A DNA stretch of 64,000 bases, from contig NZ_JACWZZ010000002.1 in the NCBI RefSeq assembly GCF_014698995.1, positions 1,219,425-1,283,424 of the forward strand. Direction: 5' to 3'. Shown here piece after piece: positions 23,339-32,841 of the stretch. The notes beneath the pieces were generated by a model. The model saw nothing but the letters and a program-made list of their open reading frames with translations, made no database searches and had not been told where the DNA came from. The first letter of the stretch is position 1. Every line of letters begins with the position of its first letter. Made by a program: the position numbers and the translations under genes. This stretch comes from Hymenobacter duratus. Lineage in GTDB: Bacteria > Bacteroidota > Bacteroidia > Cytophagales > Hymenobacteraceae.

Positions 23339-24937
23339 CTAGCGGATTTCCGTGAGATAGACAGGCCCGAAAAACGTGGGAAACGAGTCGGTGCGCACCA
23401 GGTGAAAGCCGTGAAGCAGCCGGAGGTGCGCTTCGTCGCCGCCCTGCGTGAGGCGCGCCCGGTCCAGGAGCTGTGGGCCACCCAGCGCGTCGGTGTACAC
23501 GTGTTGCCCGGCTGCCCGGCGCGCCTTCAGCCACGCCCGAAACTTCTCCGGCGACTGGCCCGGTTGCTGCACCAGCAGCGCCGGAGCCGATAAAATGGTA
23601 GGTGGCCCTATTAGCTGGCCGGTGCGGTAGTGTAGCTGGTTCAGCACCAGATTGGGGTCGGAGAGCAGCCACAACGCCGTAGGCTCCTGCGCGGTACGGG
23701 CCAGTAGGGAGGCCATGTTGGTGAGGCGTAACCAGCGGAGCGGCACCAGCCCAAACGTGAGGTTCCAGAGCAGCAGCGCGGTACCAGCCAGGGCCAGCGG
23801 CTGGGCTGGCCAGGGCCGTTGAATCAGCAGCAGGGCCAGCAACGGCGGTAGCATGACCATAAACTCAGCATTGCCGGCCGCCCACGCAGCACAGGCAAGC
23901 TGCAGCACCAGAATAAGCAGATGCACGTTGAAAAACAGCTGCTTGTCCCTGCCTGCCACTCCGGCAGGTGCAGCGGCAGGTACAATCAGGGGTGCTGGCT
24001 CAGTCTTGCGCTTTGCTTTCCACCAATACCAGCCGGCATAAACCATCACGCCAGCGCACAGCAACCCTACAGCACTTAGGGCGGGCCAGCGTCGCAACAG
24101 GCTCAGGGTAGTGCCGTGCAGCTGTCCAAATGTGCGGACCAGGCTTATGGCGGTAAGCAGCAGCGTACGGCCCGAAAGCGGCGCGCCTGCATGGCCATGG
24201 TACAGCTCGTAAAAGACAAAGCGCCACAAGGACTCCGGCGTGAAGGGCAGGCTCCAGGCAGGAAGCGCGGCCGCATAGGCCATCGGTACCAGCAGCGCCG
24301 GCAACGCATAAAGCCCGGCAACTTTCCAGCGTCCACTCTGTCTTGACATGAGAATGCCCAGTAGCAGCCCTACTCCCCAGAATGCATGAATCTGGTGCAG
24401 CAGCGCGGCGGCGGCGGCCCAGGCTCCAGCCGCCACCCAACTCTGGGTGCCGCCCTGCCCGCTTAGCCCCCGCCACCAGCTGCGGCTGGCCAGCAACGAG
24501 AGCAGCAGCGGCAGCACGTAGGTTTCGTTTTCGGTGGCAAAGCGCAGCATTCCGAAGCTACTGCCCGCTACCAGCAGCCAGCCGGCCACCGGAGCCATTG
24601 GCCCACCGACGCGGCGCAACAGGTCGCGTAGTACCAGCAGGCAGCCCCCAAAGGACAGGGCGTTCATCACCTTTAGGCCCGCCAGCGTGTCGACGGAATC
24701 AGGCAGCAGGTGCATCCAGAGCCAGCCCACCGCATTATAGAGCAAATGGTGCGGCAACAGCAATTCGTGGCCGTGGCGGACGCAGGCGGCGTAATACCAA
24801 GCATCGGGCGTTGAGTTTTGGGTAGGCAGCAGCAGCGCCACGGCCGTCAGCAACACCACAACAGCCCATTCAGCGCGAGCCGGACGGAAGACAGAAACAG
24901 GCGGAGCAGTAGTCAAGACGAAGGAGCAGAAGCACAA
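23339..24937 (-). CDS. Large polytopic membrane protein, GT-C / PMT-like
   Basis: Up to 532 residues with about 10-12 membrane helices. The first periplasmic loop reads LPTQNSTPDAWYYAACVRHGHELLLPHHLLYNAVGW, resembling the loop with an acidic catalytic residue in dolichol-phosphate-mannose-type glycosyltransferases. A soluble C-terminal domain (about 420-532) follows the last helix. The start is uncertain: TTG at 24937 (given) or TTG at 24916. A possible -7 box CATATTTG on the minus strand (24943-24936) would favour the second. The gene is 18 nt downstream of rodA, so it may form the tail of the cell-wall elongation operon. Substrate unknown. Confidence 0.75.
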   Translation of the reverse strand: MCFCSFVLTTAPPVSVFRPARAEWAVVVLLTAVALLLPTQNSTPDAWYYAACVRHGHELLLPHHLLYNAVGWLWMHLLPDSVDTLAGLKVMNALSFGGCLLVLRDLLRRVGGPMAPVAGWLLVAGSSFGMLRFATENETYVLPLLLSLLASRSWWRGLSGQGGTQSWVAAGAWAAAAALLHQIHAFWGVGLLLGILMSRQSGRWKVAGLYALPALLVPMAYAAALPAWSLPFTPESLWRFVFYELYHGHAGAPLSGRTLLLTAISLVRTFGQLHGTTLSLLRRWPALSAVGLLCAGVMVYAGWYWWKAKRKTEPAPLIVPAAAPAGVAGRDKQLFFNVHLLILVLQLACAAWAAGNAEFMVMLPPLLALLLIQRPWPAQPLALAGTALLLWNLTFGLVPLRWLRLTNMASLLARTAQEPTALWLLSDPNLVLNQLHYRTGQLIGPPTILSAPALLVQQPGQSPEKFRAWLKARRAAGQHVYTDALGGPQLLDRARLTQGGDEAHLRLLHGFHLVRTDSFPTFFGPVYLTEIR

Positions 24938-24955
24938 ATATGCGCTTCTATCTAC

Positions 24956-26260
24956 TTAGTACCGTTCCAAATCCTGCTTACGATAGGCATCAATGCCCAG
25001 CAGAATGAACAGCAGAATGGTAAACGACCAGAGCGACGACCCGCCGTAGCTGAACAACGGCAGCGGAATACCGACCACCGGGGCCAGCCCAATGGTCATG
25101 CCGATGTTGATGGCGAAGTGGAAAAACAGGATGCTGGCCACGCAGTAGCCGTAGGTGCGCCCAAATACCGATTTCTGGCGCTCCGCCACGTACAGCACCC
25201 GGCCCAGCAGCGCCATGAACAGCACAATCACGCCGGTAGTACCAAGCCAGCCCCATTCCTCCCCAATGGTACAGAAGATGAAGTCGGTACTTTGGGCTGG
25301 CACAAAATCGAACTTAGTCTGGGTGCCCTGCAAGAAGCCTTTGCCGGTGAAACCACCCGAGCCAATGGCAATCTTGGACTGCGTCACGTTCCAGCCTACA
25401 CCCAGCGGGTCGGCGGAAGGGTTGATGAGCACTTCGATACGTTTGCGCTGGTGGGGCTGCAGCACGTTGTTGAAGAAAAAATCTACCCCGAACACCATTC
25501 CGATTACCACAGCCCACACGCTTAATGACACCGGCAAATGGTGGCGCATCACCTTCGGATTGAAGACGAAGACCAAGCCCAGAATCACCGTAAAAACTCC
25601 TATCAGCCACACTTTAGGCACCAGTAACGCCAGAATCAGGATGATAGCGGCAGCCGCCAGAATCACCAGAATCAGCGGCGACATACCTTCCCGGAAGTAG
25701 GCCAGCAGGAAAGCAGCAAACACCAGTGCCTGCCCGGTTTCGTTGGCAGCCAGAATCAGCAGCGGGGGCAGCAGCGTGAGGCCCGCTAGCACGGCCTGGT
25801 CGCGGAAGTTCTGCTGGCGCAGGTTGATGCTGGCCATGTAACGCGACACGGCCAAGGCGGTGACAAACTTAGCAAACTCGGCGGGCTGCAGCCGCATTGG
25901 CCCCAGCTCAAGCCAGGAGCGCGACCCGCCAATAGGACGCGCAATGAATGGCGTGATAATGAGCAGCAGAATCATGCCACCATAGAGCACAAACGCAAAC
26001 GTGTCGTAGGCCTTGTAGTCAATAACAAGCAGCATTACGATGAGCACTACGGCGGTACCAATCCAGAGAATCTGCTTGAACCAGTCATAGACCATCAGCT
26101 CCTGAAAGCTCAGATTGCCGAACAAGCTGCCATTGGTCGGTGCATCGGGCGTGTAGCTGGCCGCGTACACGCTCACCCAGCCCAGCAGCACCATCAGGAA
26201 ATAGATTCCGACAGTCACCCAGTCGACGCTACGCGAATATCTTGCTGGTGAGGAGGCCAT
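24956..26260 (-). CDS. rodA: Peptidoglycan glycosyltransferase RodA
   Basis: 434 residues, SEDS family, about ten membrane helices. It polymerises lipid II glycan strands for lateral wall growth with PBP2. The signature GGSRSWLELGPMRLQPAEFAK, the catalytic-region loop PAQSTDFIFCTIGEEWG (with its Asp) and the C-terminal GIPLPLFSYGGSSL are intact. The PDxG motif of classical members is replaced by ANETGQ, in which Glu takes the Asp position. Fifth gene of the mreB-mreC-mreD-mrdA-rodA set; 107 nt separate it from mrdA. Confidence 0.95.
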   Translation of the reverse strand: MASSPARYSRSVDWVTVGIYFLMVLLGWVSVYAASYTPDAPTNGSLFGNLSFQELMVYDWFKQILWIGTAVVLIVMLLVIDYKAYDTFAFVLYGGMILLLIITPFIARPIGGSRSWLELGPMRLQPAEFAKFVTALAVSRYMASINLRQQNFRDQAVLAGLTLLPPLLILAANETGQALVFAAFLLAYFREGMSPLILVILAAAAIILILALLVPKVWLIGVFTVILGLVFVFNPKVMRHHLPVSLSVWAVVIGMVFGVDFFFNNVLQPHQRKRIEVLINPSADPLGVGWNVTQSKIAIGSGGFTGKGFLQGTQTKFDFVPAQSTDFIFCTIGEEWGWLGTTGVIVLFMALLGRVLYVAERQKSVFGRTYGYCVASILFFHFAINIGMTIGLAPVVGIPLPLFSYGGSSLWSFTILLFILLGIDAYRKQDLERY

Positions 26261-26367
26261 GGTTGAAAGAAGAAGCTACTCTATTGGTAAGCAGGTGGAA
26301 GTAGTGGTTTCCTTCGGCAGAAAGGTTTCTACTGTCTCAGGATGTTTGTTCAGGCGCCAACAGGGCC

Positions 26368-28206
26368 TTATCGTTTGCGGATAAATTGCTCGGCTGGCCC
26401 TTGGAGCCAGTTTTCCCAGCGTTTGCGCCAGGGCGCAATGTCGCCGCGCAGGTATTTCTCAATCATCAGAGAAGCCAACGGGGCCGCCGATGAGCCACCA
26501 AAACCGGCATTTTCGATGAACACAACAATGGCAATCTTGGGGTCTTCGGCCGGGGCAAAAGCCGCGAAGGTGGCGTGGTCGGCACCGTGACGGTTCTGTA
26601 CTGTGCCGGTTTTGCCCGCCACCGAAATGCCTACGTCCAGCAAAGACGCGTTGCTGCCGGTACCGCCGCGGCCATCTACCACCTGCTGCATGCCCGGGAT
26701 AATCGTTTCGAAATACTTCGGGTCTACCACCGTCACATGCCGTTCCCGGAATTGTGGCAGCGGCCCGCCGTTCCCGATTCCCTTCACAAAATGGGGCGTG
26801 TAGTAATAGCCACGGTTGGCGATGGTTGCCATGACGTTGGCCATCTGTAGGCCGGTAATACCCATTTCGCCCTGCCCGATGGACAGGGAATAGATGGTCC
26901 GAAAGTTCCAGCGGTGAAATCCGTAGGCCTTATCGTAGAAGTCTGATGTTGGAATCAGGCCCTTTTTCTCCTGCGAAATATCGACGCCCAGCTTTTCGCC
27001 CAGCCCGAAGGTCATCACCTGCCGCCGCCACTCGCTGTAGCCCAGGCGGGCATCCTCGAAGCGGTTGGTGGAACGCCCGCGCAGTACGGCCGTGCGCATC
27101 ACCTGGTAGAAATAGGGGTTGCAGCTGTTTTTGATGGCAATACTGACGTTGTAGGGGTGCTCGTGGCGGTGGGTGCAGCGCACTAGCTTCCAGTTGCAGT
27201 CGAAGCTGGTCTGGGGGGTCACAACGCCCATTTGCAGCGCTACCAGCTCGTTTACCAGCTTAAATACCGAGCCCGGCGGGTAAGTGGCCATCAGTGGGCG
27301 GTTGAAGAGCGGCTTGGCCGTGTCTTGGAGTAATTCCATGTAGCGGTTGCCCATGCCCTTGCCCGTCAGCACCGACGGCTCGAAGCCCGGCGCCGATACC
27401 ATGGCCAGAATTTCGCCGGTTTTGGGGTCGAGGGCTACAATGGAGCCGCGCTTGTTGCGCATCAGCATCTCACCGTATTTCTGCAGCTCAATGTCGATGC
27501 TGGTGTGCAAATCCTGCCCGGCCACCGACAGCGTATCGTATTCGCCGTCGCGGAACGAGCCTTTTTCGATGCCGCGCACATTGACCATACGGTACTGCAC
27601 GCCGCGCTTGCCCATCAGCTGCTGCTCGTAGAAGGATTCCAGCCCCGAAATACCCAAAAAGTCGCCCGGCAGATACTTGGCGTATTTCTCCTTCTCCAGG
27701 AAAGCCGGCGTGATGGCGCCTACATACCCCAGCGCGTGGGCCATGTTCTCGGTGCGGTAGGAGCGCGCCATCCGGGCTTTGATACTGAAGCCGGGAAAGT
27801 CGATGAGGTTGTCCTGGATAGCAGCCAACTCGGGGGTGCTCAGGTTCTGGACCAGCGGCGAGGCCTTGACGCGGGAGTAGGCACGGGCCGTTTTCAACGA
27901 TTCGCGCACTTCTTCCAGCGGCAATTGCAGCAGCTGACAGAAGCGCACCGTATCGAGCTGCTTTACTTCGCGCGGCACCACCATCAGGTCGTAGACGGGC
28001 GTGTTCTGCACCAGCAACTGGCCTTTGCGGTCATAGATCAGGCCCCGATAGGGCACCTGCACGATGCGCTGCAGCGTGTTGCGGTCGGCGGCCAGTTTGT
28101 AGCTGCCGTCGAGCACCTGAATGTAGAAAAGCCGGGCTCCGAAGGTGAGAGCTACAGCCAGAAAAATAGCCGCCACCACAAACCGGCGTCCTTCGAGATA
28201 TTGCAA
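26368..28206 (-). CDS. mrdA: Penicillin-binding protein 2 (transpeptidase)
   Basis: 612 residues. One N-terminal membrane anchor (VVAAIFLAVALTFGARLF), then the PBP dimerisation domain (DRKGQLLVQNTPVYDLMVVP) and the transpeptidase domain. Active-site Ser313 and Lys316 sit in YPPGSVFK, the SxN motif in KNSCNPYFYQ and the KTG motif in VAGKTGTVQN. It cross-links peptidoglycan during elongation together with RodA and MreC. 125 nt downstream of mreD in the same operon. Length is normal. Confidence 0.95.
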   Translation of the reverse strand: MQYLEGRRFVVAAIFLAVALTFGARLFYIQVLDGSYKLAADRNTLQRIVQVPYRGLIYDRKGQLLVQNTPVYDLMVVPREVKQLDTVRFCQLLQLPLEEVRESLKTARAYSRVKASPLVQNLSTPELAAIQDNLIDFPGFSIKARMARSYRTENMAHALGYVGAITPAFLEKEKYAKYLPGDFLGISGLESFYEQQLMGKRGVQYRMVNVRGIEKGSFRDGEYDTLSVAGQDLHTSIDIELQKYGEMLMRNKRGSIVALDPKTGEILAMVSAPGFEPSVLTGKGMGNRYMELLQDTAKPLFNRPLMATYPPGSVFKLVNELVALQMGVVTPQTSFDCNWKLVRCTHRHEHPYNVSIAIKNSCNPYFYQVMRTAVLRGRSTNRFEDARLGYSEWRRQVMTFGLGEKLGVDISQEKKGLIPTSDFYDKAYGFHRWNFRTIYSLSIGQGEMGITGLQMANVMATIANRGYYYTPHFVKGIGNGGPLPQFRERHVTVVDPKYFETIIPGMQQVVDGRGGTGSNASLLDVGISVAGKTGTVQNRHGADHATFAAFAPAEDPKIAIVVFIENAGFGGSSAAPLASLMIEKYLRGDIAPWRKRWENWLQGPAEQFIRKR

Positions 28207-28331
28207 AGCGTGTGTTCTGAAAGAAAAGCACTTGCGGCCCTATGGCCGGATTCACAAAGGTACGGCCCGGCAGTCTTACTACCAGCTATATAGCCGCGCT
28301 ATCCGGAACCGGTTTCCAGGACGGTCGGTGC

Positions 28332-28859
28332 TTAGCGGTTCCGTCTTTTGGTGGGGAAGAAAATGAGCTGGATAATCAGCAGCGTGAGTCCTGTGAATAG
28401 CGTGCTGACCACTATTTTGACCAGCGTAAGTCCAAACGCCTGAAAGCTGCCCAGCTCCAGCAGAAAAAATGCGGTGTGGTGCAGCCCGATCAGCAATGCC
28501 ATGTATACCACAAACCACTGCCCGCCCATCTGGTGCACGTTCACCGAGTCCTGGGTTTCGTAGCCGTCGCGCGGCGTGAGCAGGCGCAACACCCACGGCC
28601 GCAGGTAGCAGAGCAGCACGGCCGCAGCCGCGTGCACCCCGCCCGTGTCGTAAAAAATATCCATCAGCAGGCCCGTCACGAAGCCCAGCACCAACTGCAG
28701 CACAATAGGCGTGCCGATGGGCAGAAACAGCAAAAAGCCCAGGTAGAAGAAACACCAGCCTAAATCAAACAGGGCCAGCTTACTCACCAGGAGCATGTGC
28801 ACGGCCATGTAGAACACAAAGCGCAGCAGCTGAATCAGCAGCATTCCTACTCCTTTCAT
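28332..28859 (-). CDS. mreD: Rod shape-determining protein MreD
   Basis: 175 residues from the ATG at 28859, which overlaps the mreC stop codon in an ATGA arrangement (translational coupling). A longer in-frame extension to 29159 lies inside mreC and is a shadow. About five membrane helices. The GTPIVLQLVLGFVTGLLMDIFYDTGGVHAAAAVLL region is the recognisable MreD core. An integral membrane component of the elongasome that links MreC to the RodA/PBP2 pair. Ends in a basic tail (PTKRRNR). Confidence 0.9.
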   Translation of the reverse strand: MKGVGMLLIQLLRFVFYMAVHMLLVSKLALFDLGWCFFYLGFLLFLPIGTPIVLQLVLGFVTGLLMDIFYDTGGVHAAAAVLLCYLRPWVLRLLTPRDGYETQDSVNVHQMGGQWFVVYMALLIGLHHTAFFLLELGSFQAFGLTLVKIVVSTLFTGLTLLIIQLIFFPTKRRNR

Positions 28860-29782
28860 GGCCGCTCCTCCCCTTCTGGCTTCATGCCGGCTTTTGCCTC
28901 CAGCGTGTCGCGCTCCACTTTCGGGCGCGGATTCACAACGTACACGTAAGTCAGTTTTGAGAAGTCGACGGACAGCCGCACCCGCACCGTCCAGAAGTTC
29001 TTGTCGGCTTCCTTCACAAACGAGTCGATGGTACCGATGATGACGCCCTCCGGAAACAGCGCATTGTAGCCCGAAGTAACAATAGTGTCGCCGCGCACGA
29101 GTTTGTTCTGACGCGGAATGTAGTCGAGCAGTGCGTGCGTGAAGTCGTCGCCGGGCCACTTAATACTGCCGAAAGTGCCGTCGCGCTTGATCTTGGCCGA
29201 TATCGACGTTTTGGAGTGCAGCACCGACGTGACGGTAGCGTAGTGCTCGCTGGCCACTTTCACCCGGCCTACCACACCTGCTGCCGCCAGCACGCCCATA
29301 CCCGGCCGGATACCCTGTTGGGTGCCAACATTCAGCGTGAGGTAGTTATCCACACGTCGCAGTGAGTTATTCACAACCCGCGCCGGAATGAGCGGATAAT
29401 CCGGGTCACGGGTGGGCAGCGTGCGCAGGCCCAGCAGCAGCGAATCGGGGTGCGGGAGGCGTGCCATACGGGCCCGCGACGTGCTATCCTGAGGCACGGG
29501 TAGGCTGTCGGCCTCGCGGCGGCTTAGGTCGGCGCGGTAAAGCTGCTGGCGTAGCAGAGCGTTTTCCTGCACCAAGCCTTGGTTGATGCTGACAAGGCGG
29601 AAGTAGTCAAAAATCTGCGTCCGCACGTCCAGAATCTGGCCTACGTAAGCATTCGATGAGTTGAAAAATGCCGCCCGCTGGTAGGTGCTGTTGCGCACCA
29701 GCAAGTACAAGCTCGCTACTTCCAGCAACGCAAACACGAGCATACCCCGGTAGCGAAACAGAAAAGCGAAGAGGTTACTCAT
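28856..29782 (-). CDS. mreC: Rod shape-determining protein MreC
   Basis: 308 residues. One N-terminal membrane helix (GMLVFALLEVASLYLLV), a coiled-coil segment (NQGLVQENALLRQQLYRADLS, about 65-90) and the tandem beta-barrel domain with GTQQGIRPGMGVLAAAGVVGRV and GDTIVTSGYNALFPEGVIIGTI. A periplasmic scaffold that binds and activates PBP2. Separated from mreB by 88 nt that contain a 28-bp inverted repeat. Ends by ATGA overlap with mreD. Confidence 0.95.
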   Translation of the reverse strand: MSNLFAFLFRYRGMLVFALLEVASLYLLVRNSTYQRAAFFNSSNAYVGQILDVRTQIFDYFRLVSINQGLVQENALLRQQLYRADLSRREADSLPVPQDSTSRARMARLPHPDSLLLGLRTLPTRDPDYPLIPARVVNNSLRRVDNYLTLNVGTQQGIRPGMGVLAAAGVVGRVKVASEHYATVTSVLHSKTSISAKIKRDGTFGSIKWPGDDFTHALLDYIPRQNKLVRGDTIVTSGYNALFPEGVIIGTIDSFVKEADKNFWTVRVRLSVDFSKLTYVYVVNPRPKVERDTLEAKAGMKPEGEERP

Positions 29783-29796
29783 GAATCAAGTACGCA

Positions 29797-29865
29797 TGAG
29801 GAACGAACAGGAGGAACAGAGAATCGGCCGTTGCGAAATTCTCTGTTCCTCCTGTTCGTTCCTCA
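29797..29865. repeat. 28-bp perfect inverted repeat between mreB and mreC
   Basis: Arms 29797-29824 and 29838-29865, 13-nt loop, no T-run. It lies inside the operon. Outer sequence CATGAGGAACGAACAGGAGG resembles the 22204 element. Confidence 0.8.
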
Positions 29866-29870
29866 GTAGA

Positions 29871-30896
29871 TTACGTCAGCAGAACGCTGCGGAAGGCCTG
29901 AATATTCTTGATGGCGGCACCCGTACCGCGCACTACCGCCCGCAAAGGGTCTTCGGCAATGTGAATGGGCAGCTTCGTTTTGGCGGCCAGCCGCTTGTCG
30001 AGGCCACGCAGCAGCGCCCCGCCACCGGTCAGGTGAATGCCATTTTCGTAGATATCGGCCGACAGCTCGGGTGGCGAGATTTCCAGCGCTTTCAGTACGG
30101 CTTCCTCAATCTTGGCCACCGACTTGTCGAGGGCAATAGCAATTTCGGAAGAAGTCACCTTGATAACCTTCGGAATGCCGGTCATCAGGTCGCGGCCACG
30201 CACCTCGAAATCGGGCGGCGTTACGTCCAGCTCGGTCAGGGCCGCGCCTACTTCAATCTTGATGCGCTCCGCGGAACGCTCCCCGATCAGCAGGTTGTGC
30301 TGGCGGCGCATGTAGTCGAGAATGTCCTGGTTGAACACGTCGCCAGCCGTTTTGATGGACTGGTCGCAGACGATGCCTGACAGGGCAATTACCGCAATTT
30401 CGGTGGTCCCGCCCCCGATGTCGATAATCATGGAGCCCACGGGCTGCTCCACGTCGATACCGATACCAATGGCCGCGGCCATCGGCTCCTGAATCATCCA
30501 GACTTCTTTGGCCCCGGCGTGTTCAGCGGAGTCACGCACAGCGCGCTTCTCTACTTCCGTAATGCCTGACGGAATGCAGATGACCATACGGTGCGACGGC
30601 TGAAACAGCCGGGTCCGCGTGTCAATCATCTTAATCATGCCCTTAATCATCTCCTCGGCGGCATGGAAGTCGGCAATTACGCCGTCTTTGAGGGGACGAA
30701 TGGTCTTGATATTGTCGTGGGTCTTTTCGTGCATTTGCTGCGCTTGCCGGCCCACGGCAATTACTTTGTTGGTGGTGCGGTCTTTGGCGATGATGCTCGG
30801 CTCGTCCACCACGATTTTATCGTTGTGGATGATGAGCGTGTTGGCCGTTCCCAGGTCGATGGCAATATCGCTGGTGAGGAAATTAAAGAAACCCAT
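29871..30896 (-). CDS. mreB: Rod shape-determining actin homologue MreB
   Basis: 341 residues, actin-like ATPase. N-terminal membrane-binding start MGFFNFLTSDIAIDLGTANTL with phosphate-1, the connect and phosphate-2 regions (MIIDIGGGTTEIAVIALSG), and adenosine motif LTGGGALLRGLDKRL near the C terminus. It forms membrane-attached filaments that orient the elongation machinery. First gene of the operon. A -7 box TACTTTTG lies 57 nt upstream. Confidence 0.97.
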   Translation of the reverse strand: MGFFNFLTSDIAIDLGTANTLIIHNDKIVVDEPSIIAKDRTTNKVIAVGRQAQQMHEKTHDNIKTIRPLKDGVIADFHAAEEMIKGMIKMIDTRTRLFQPSHRMVICIPSGITEVEKRAVRDSAEHAGAKEVWMIQEPMAAAIGIGIDVEQPVGSMIIDIGGGTTEIAVIALSGIVCDQSIKTAGDVFNQDILDYMRRQHNLLIGERSAERIKIEVGAALTELDVTPPDFEVRGRDLMTGIPKVIKVTSSEIAIALDKSVAKIEEAVLKALEISPPELSADIYENGIHLTGGGALLRGLDKRLAAKTKLPIHIAEDPLRAVVRGTGAAIKNIQAFRSVLLT

Positions 30897-30952
30897 TGGC
30901 TAACGGCAAGTGAAGGAGTACGGGGCAATTGCACCCGCACAAAAAAGTGGGG

Positions 30953-30960
30953 CAAAAGTA
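30953..30960 (-). promoter_or_regulatory. mreB operon -7 box
   Basis: TACTTTTG on the minus strand, an exact TAnnTTTG match about 57 nt before the mreB start. The -33 element is not convincing. Confidence 0.45.
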
Positions 30961-31045
30961 AGCAAGTTTCAGGGAAGGACGCTGCTGTTGACCTAACTCC
31001 TACTACATAATCTTCCCAAAACGGTCACAGGGCTTCCCGAAACGA

Positions 31046-31080
31046 TAACGCCCCGACAGCTGCACACTATCAGGGCGTTA
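31046..31080 (-). terminator. Putative purH terminator
   Basis: Stem TAACGCCC (31046-31053) with GGGCGTTA (31073-31080), extended by an imperfect GACAG/CTATC pairing. It lies 70 nt past the purH stop. The T-run on the minus strand is interrupted (TTATCGTTTC). Confidence 0.55.
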
Positions 31081-31151
31081 CTTAAAAGAGCCACGTTTTG
31101 GACAAGTCGAAGAAAAGGGTGTCCGATGCCGCTTTTAATGCCAGAAAGTTG

Positions 31152-32687
31152 TTAGTGCTTGAAGTGGCGCACCCCGGTCAGGACCATGGCCATGCCCAGG
31201 CGGTTACAGGCGTCGATGGAGTCCTGGTCTTTGATGGAACCACCGGGCTGCACCACCGCCCGGATGCCCGCTTCACCGGCAATTTCCACGCAGTCGGGGA
31301 AGGGAAAGAAAGCATCGGATGCCATAACCGAGCCCTGCAGGTCGAACCCGAAGCTGCGGGCCTTCTCGATGGCCTGACGCAGCGCATCGACGCGTGAGGT
31401 CTGACCCACGCCGGACGCCAGCAGCTGACCGGCCCGCGCCAGCACAATGGTGTTGCTCTTGGTGTGCTTACACACTTTGAGGGCAAACTCCAGCGCTGCC
31501 ACCTCATCAGCAGTCGGGGCCGACTCCGTAACGGTCCGGAAGTCAGTGGCGGCTTCTACTACTTTGTCGAAGTCCTGCTCAATCACGCCGTTCAGCAATG
31601 TTTTCACCTGTTTAGCCGGGAAAGCCACCGGCTTCTGGCGCAGCAGGATGCGGTTTTTCTTGCTCTGCAGAATGGGTAATGCTTCAGCTTCAAACTCCGG
31701 CGCAATCAGCACCTCGAAAAACAGCTTGTTCAGTTCTTCAGCAGTAGCCGCGTCTACCGGCTTGTTCACGATGATGACGCCGCCAAACGCCGACACCGGG
31801 TCGCAGGCCAGGGCGTTGAGGTAGGCGGTTTGCAGCGTCTCGGCCTGCGCCACGCCGCAGGCGTTGGTGTGCTTGAGGATGGCGCAGGCGGCCGGACCGT
31901 TGGCATCGAACTCCTGCATCAACAATACGGCAGCATCCACGTCCACGAGGTTGTTGTAGCTGAGCTGTTTGCCGTGCAGTTGATCGAAAAGGGCGTTTAG
32001 GTCGCCGTAGAAAGTACCGGCCTGGTGCGGGTTTTCGCCGTAGCGCAGGGCGGTGGCGGGCTTCTGGCTCACTTTCAGGGCCGCGCCGCTCAGCTCGGTA
32101 CCCTGGGACATGTACTGGAAAATCTGGGTGTCGTAGTGCGACGTTACCTCGAAGGCGGCGGCCGCGTAGCGGCGGCGGTCTTCCAAGTCGGTGGCGCAGT
32201 TTTTCTGCGTCAGCAATTCCGTTACGGCCGCGTATTGGTCGCGGCTGCTGACCACCAGCACGTCGCGGAAGTTTTTGGCGGCGGCGCGCAGCAGCGAAAT
32301 ACCCCCGATATCAATCTTCTCAATAACCTCCTGCTCCGGCACGCCGGAAGCCACGGTTTCTTCGAATGGGTACAGATCCACGATGACCAAGTCGATGGGC
32401 GGAATCTGGTGCTGGGTGGCCTCGGTTTGGTCGCCGGCCTCGTGGCGGCGCTGCAGAATACCACCGAACACCTTTGGGTGCAGGGTTTTTACGCGGCCGC
32501 CAAATACCTCCGGAAAGCCCGTCAGACTCTCTACAGCCGTTACCTCGGCTCCTTGCTGCTCGATGAACTGCTGCGTGCCGCCAGTGGAATAGATGGTTAC
32601 GCCGTGAGCTTTCAGCAACGCGACCAAAGGCTCCAGACGGTCTTTGTAATAGACGGAAACGAGGGCGGAACGAATAGGCTGCGACAT
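31152..32687 (-). CDS. purH: Bifunctional AICAR transformylase / IMP cyclohydrolase
   Basis: 511 residues from the ATG at 32687 (MSQPIRSALVSVYYKDRL); a frame extension to 32723 is not needed. It carries out the last two steps of IMP synthesis. The N-terminal cyclohydrolase domain has STGGTQQFIEQQG, TGFPEVFGGRVKTLHPKVFGGIL and IDLVIVDLYPFE. The C-terminal transformylase domain has RYGENPHQAG, the catalytic Lys-His in ILKHTNACGVA, and QPGGSIKDQDSI. Normal length. A -7-like TACCTTCG lies about 40 nt upstream. Monocistronic, with its own hairpin downstream. Confidence 0.97.
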   Translation of the reverse strand: MSQPIRSALVSVYYKDRLEPLVALLKAHGVTIYSTGGTQQFIEQQGAEVTAVESLTGFPEVFGGRVKTLHPKVFGGILQRRHEAGDQTEATQHQIPPIDLVIVDLYPFEETVASGVPEQEVIEKIDIGGISLLRAAAKNFRDVLVVSSRDQYAAVTELLTQKNCATDLEDRRRYAAAAFEVTSHYDTQIFQYMSQGTELSGAALKVSQKPATALRYGENPHQAGTFYGDLNALFDQLHGKQLSYNNLVDVDAAVLLMQEFDANGPAACAILKHTNACGVAQAETLQTAYLNALACDPVSAFGGVIIVNKPVDAATAEELNKLFFEVLIAPEFEAEALPILQSKKNRILLRQKPVAFPAKQVKTLLNGVIEQDFDKVVEAATDFRTVTESAPTADEVAALEFALKVCKHTKSNTIVLARAGQLLASGVGQTSRVDALRQAIEKARSFGFDLQGSVMASDAFFPFPDCVEIAGEAGIRAVVQPGGSIKDQDSIDACNRLGMAMVLTGVRHFKH

Positions 32688-32841
32688 GGCGACAGGGGTT
32701 GGTGAGGGTGTGAAATGCGCCACGAAGGTAGGACGACCAGCGCACCTGCCTATGTTACCGAATTGTTACGTCGCAGAAAAACGGCTGGCAATAACTAGTC
32801 CGCCGCAAATGCAGTACTAGTAGTATCCAATCTGTCTGATT

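Noticed and set aside
28860..29159. Extension of mreD into mreC
   Set aside because: The frame is open but lies inside mreC; the ATGA overlap at 28859 marks the true start.
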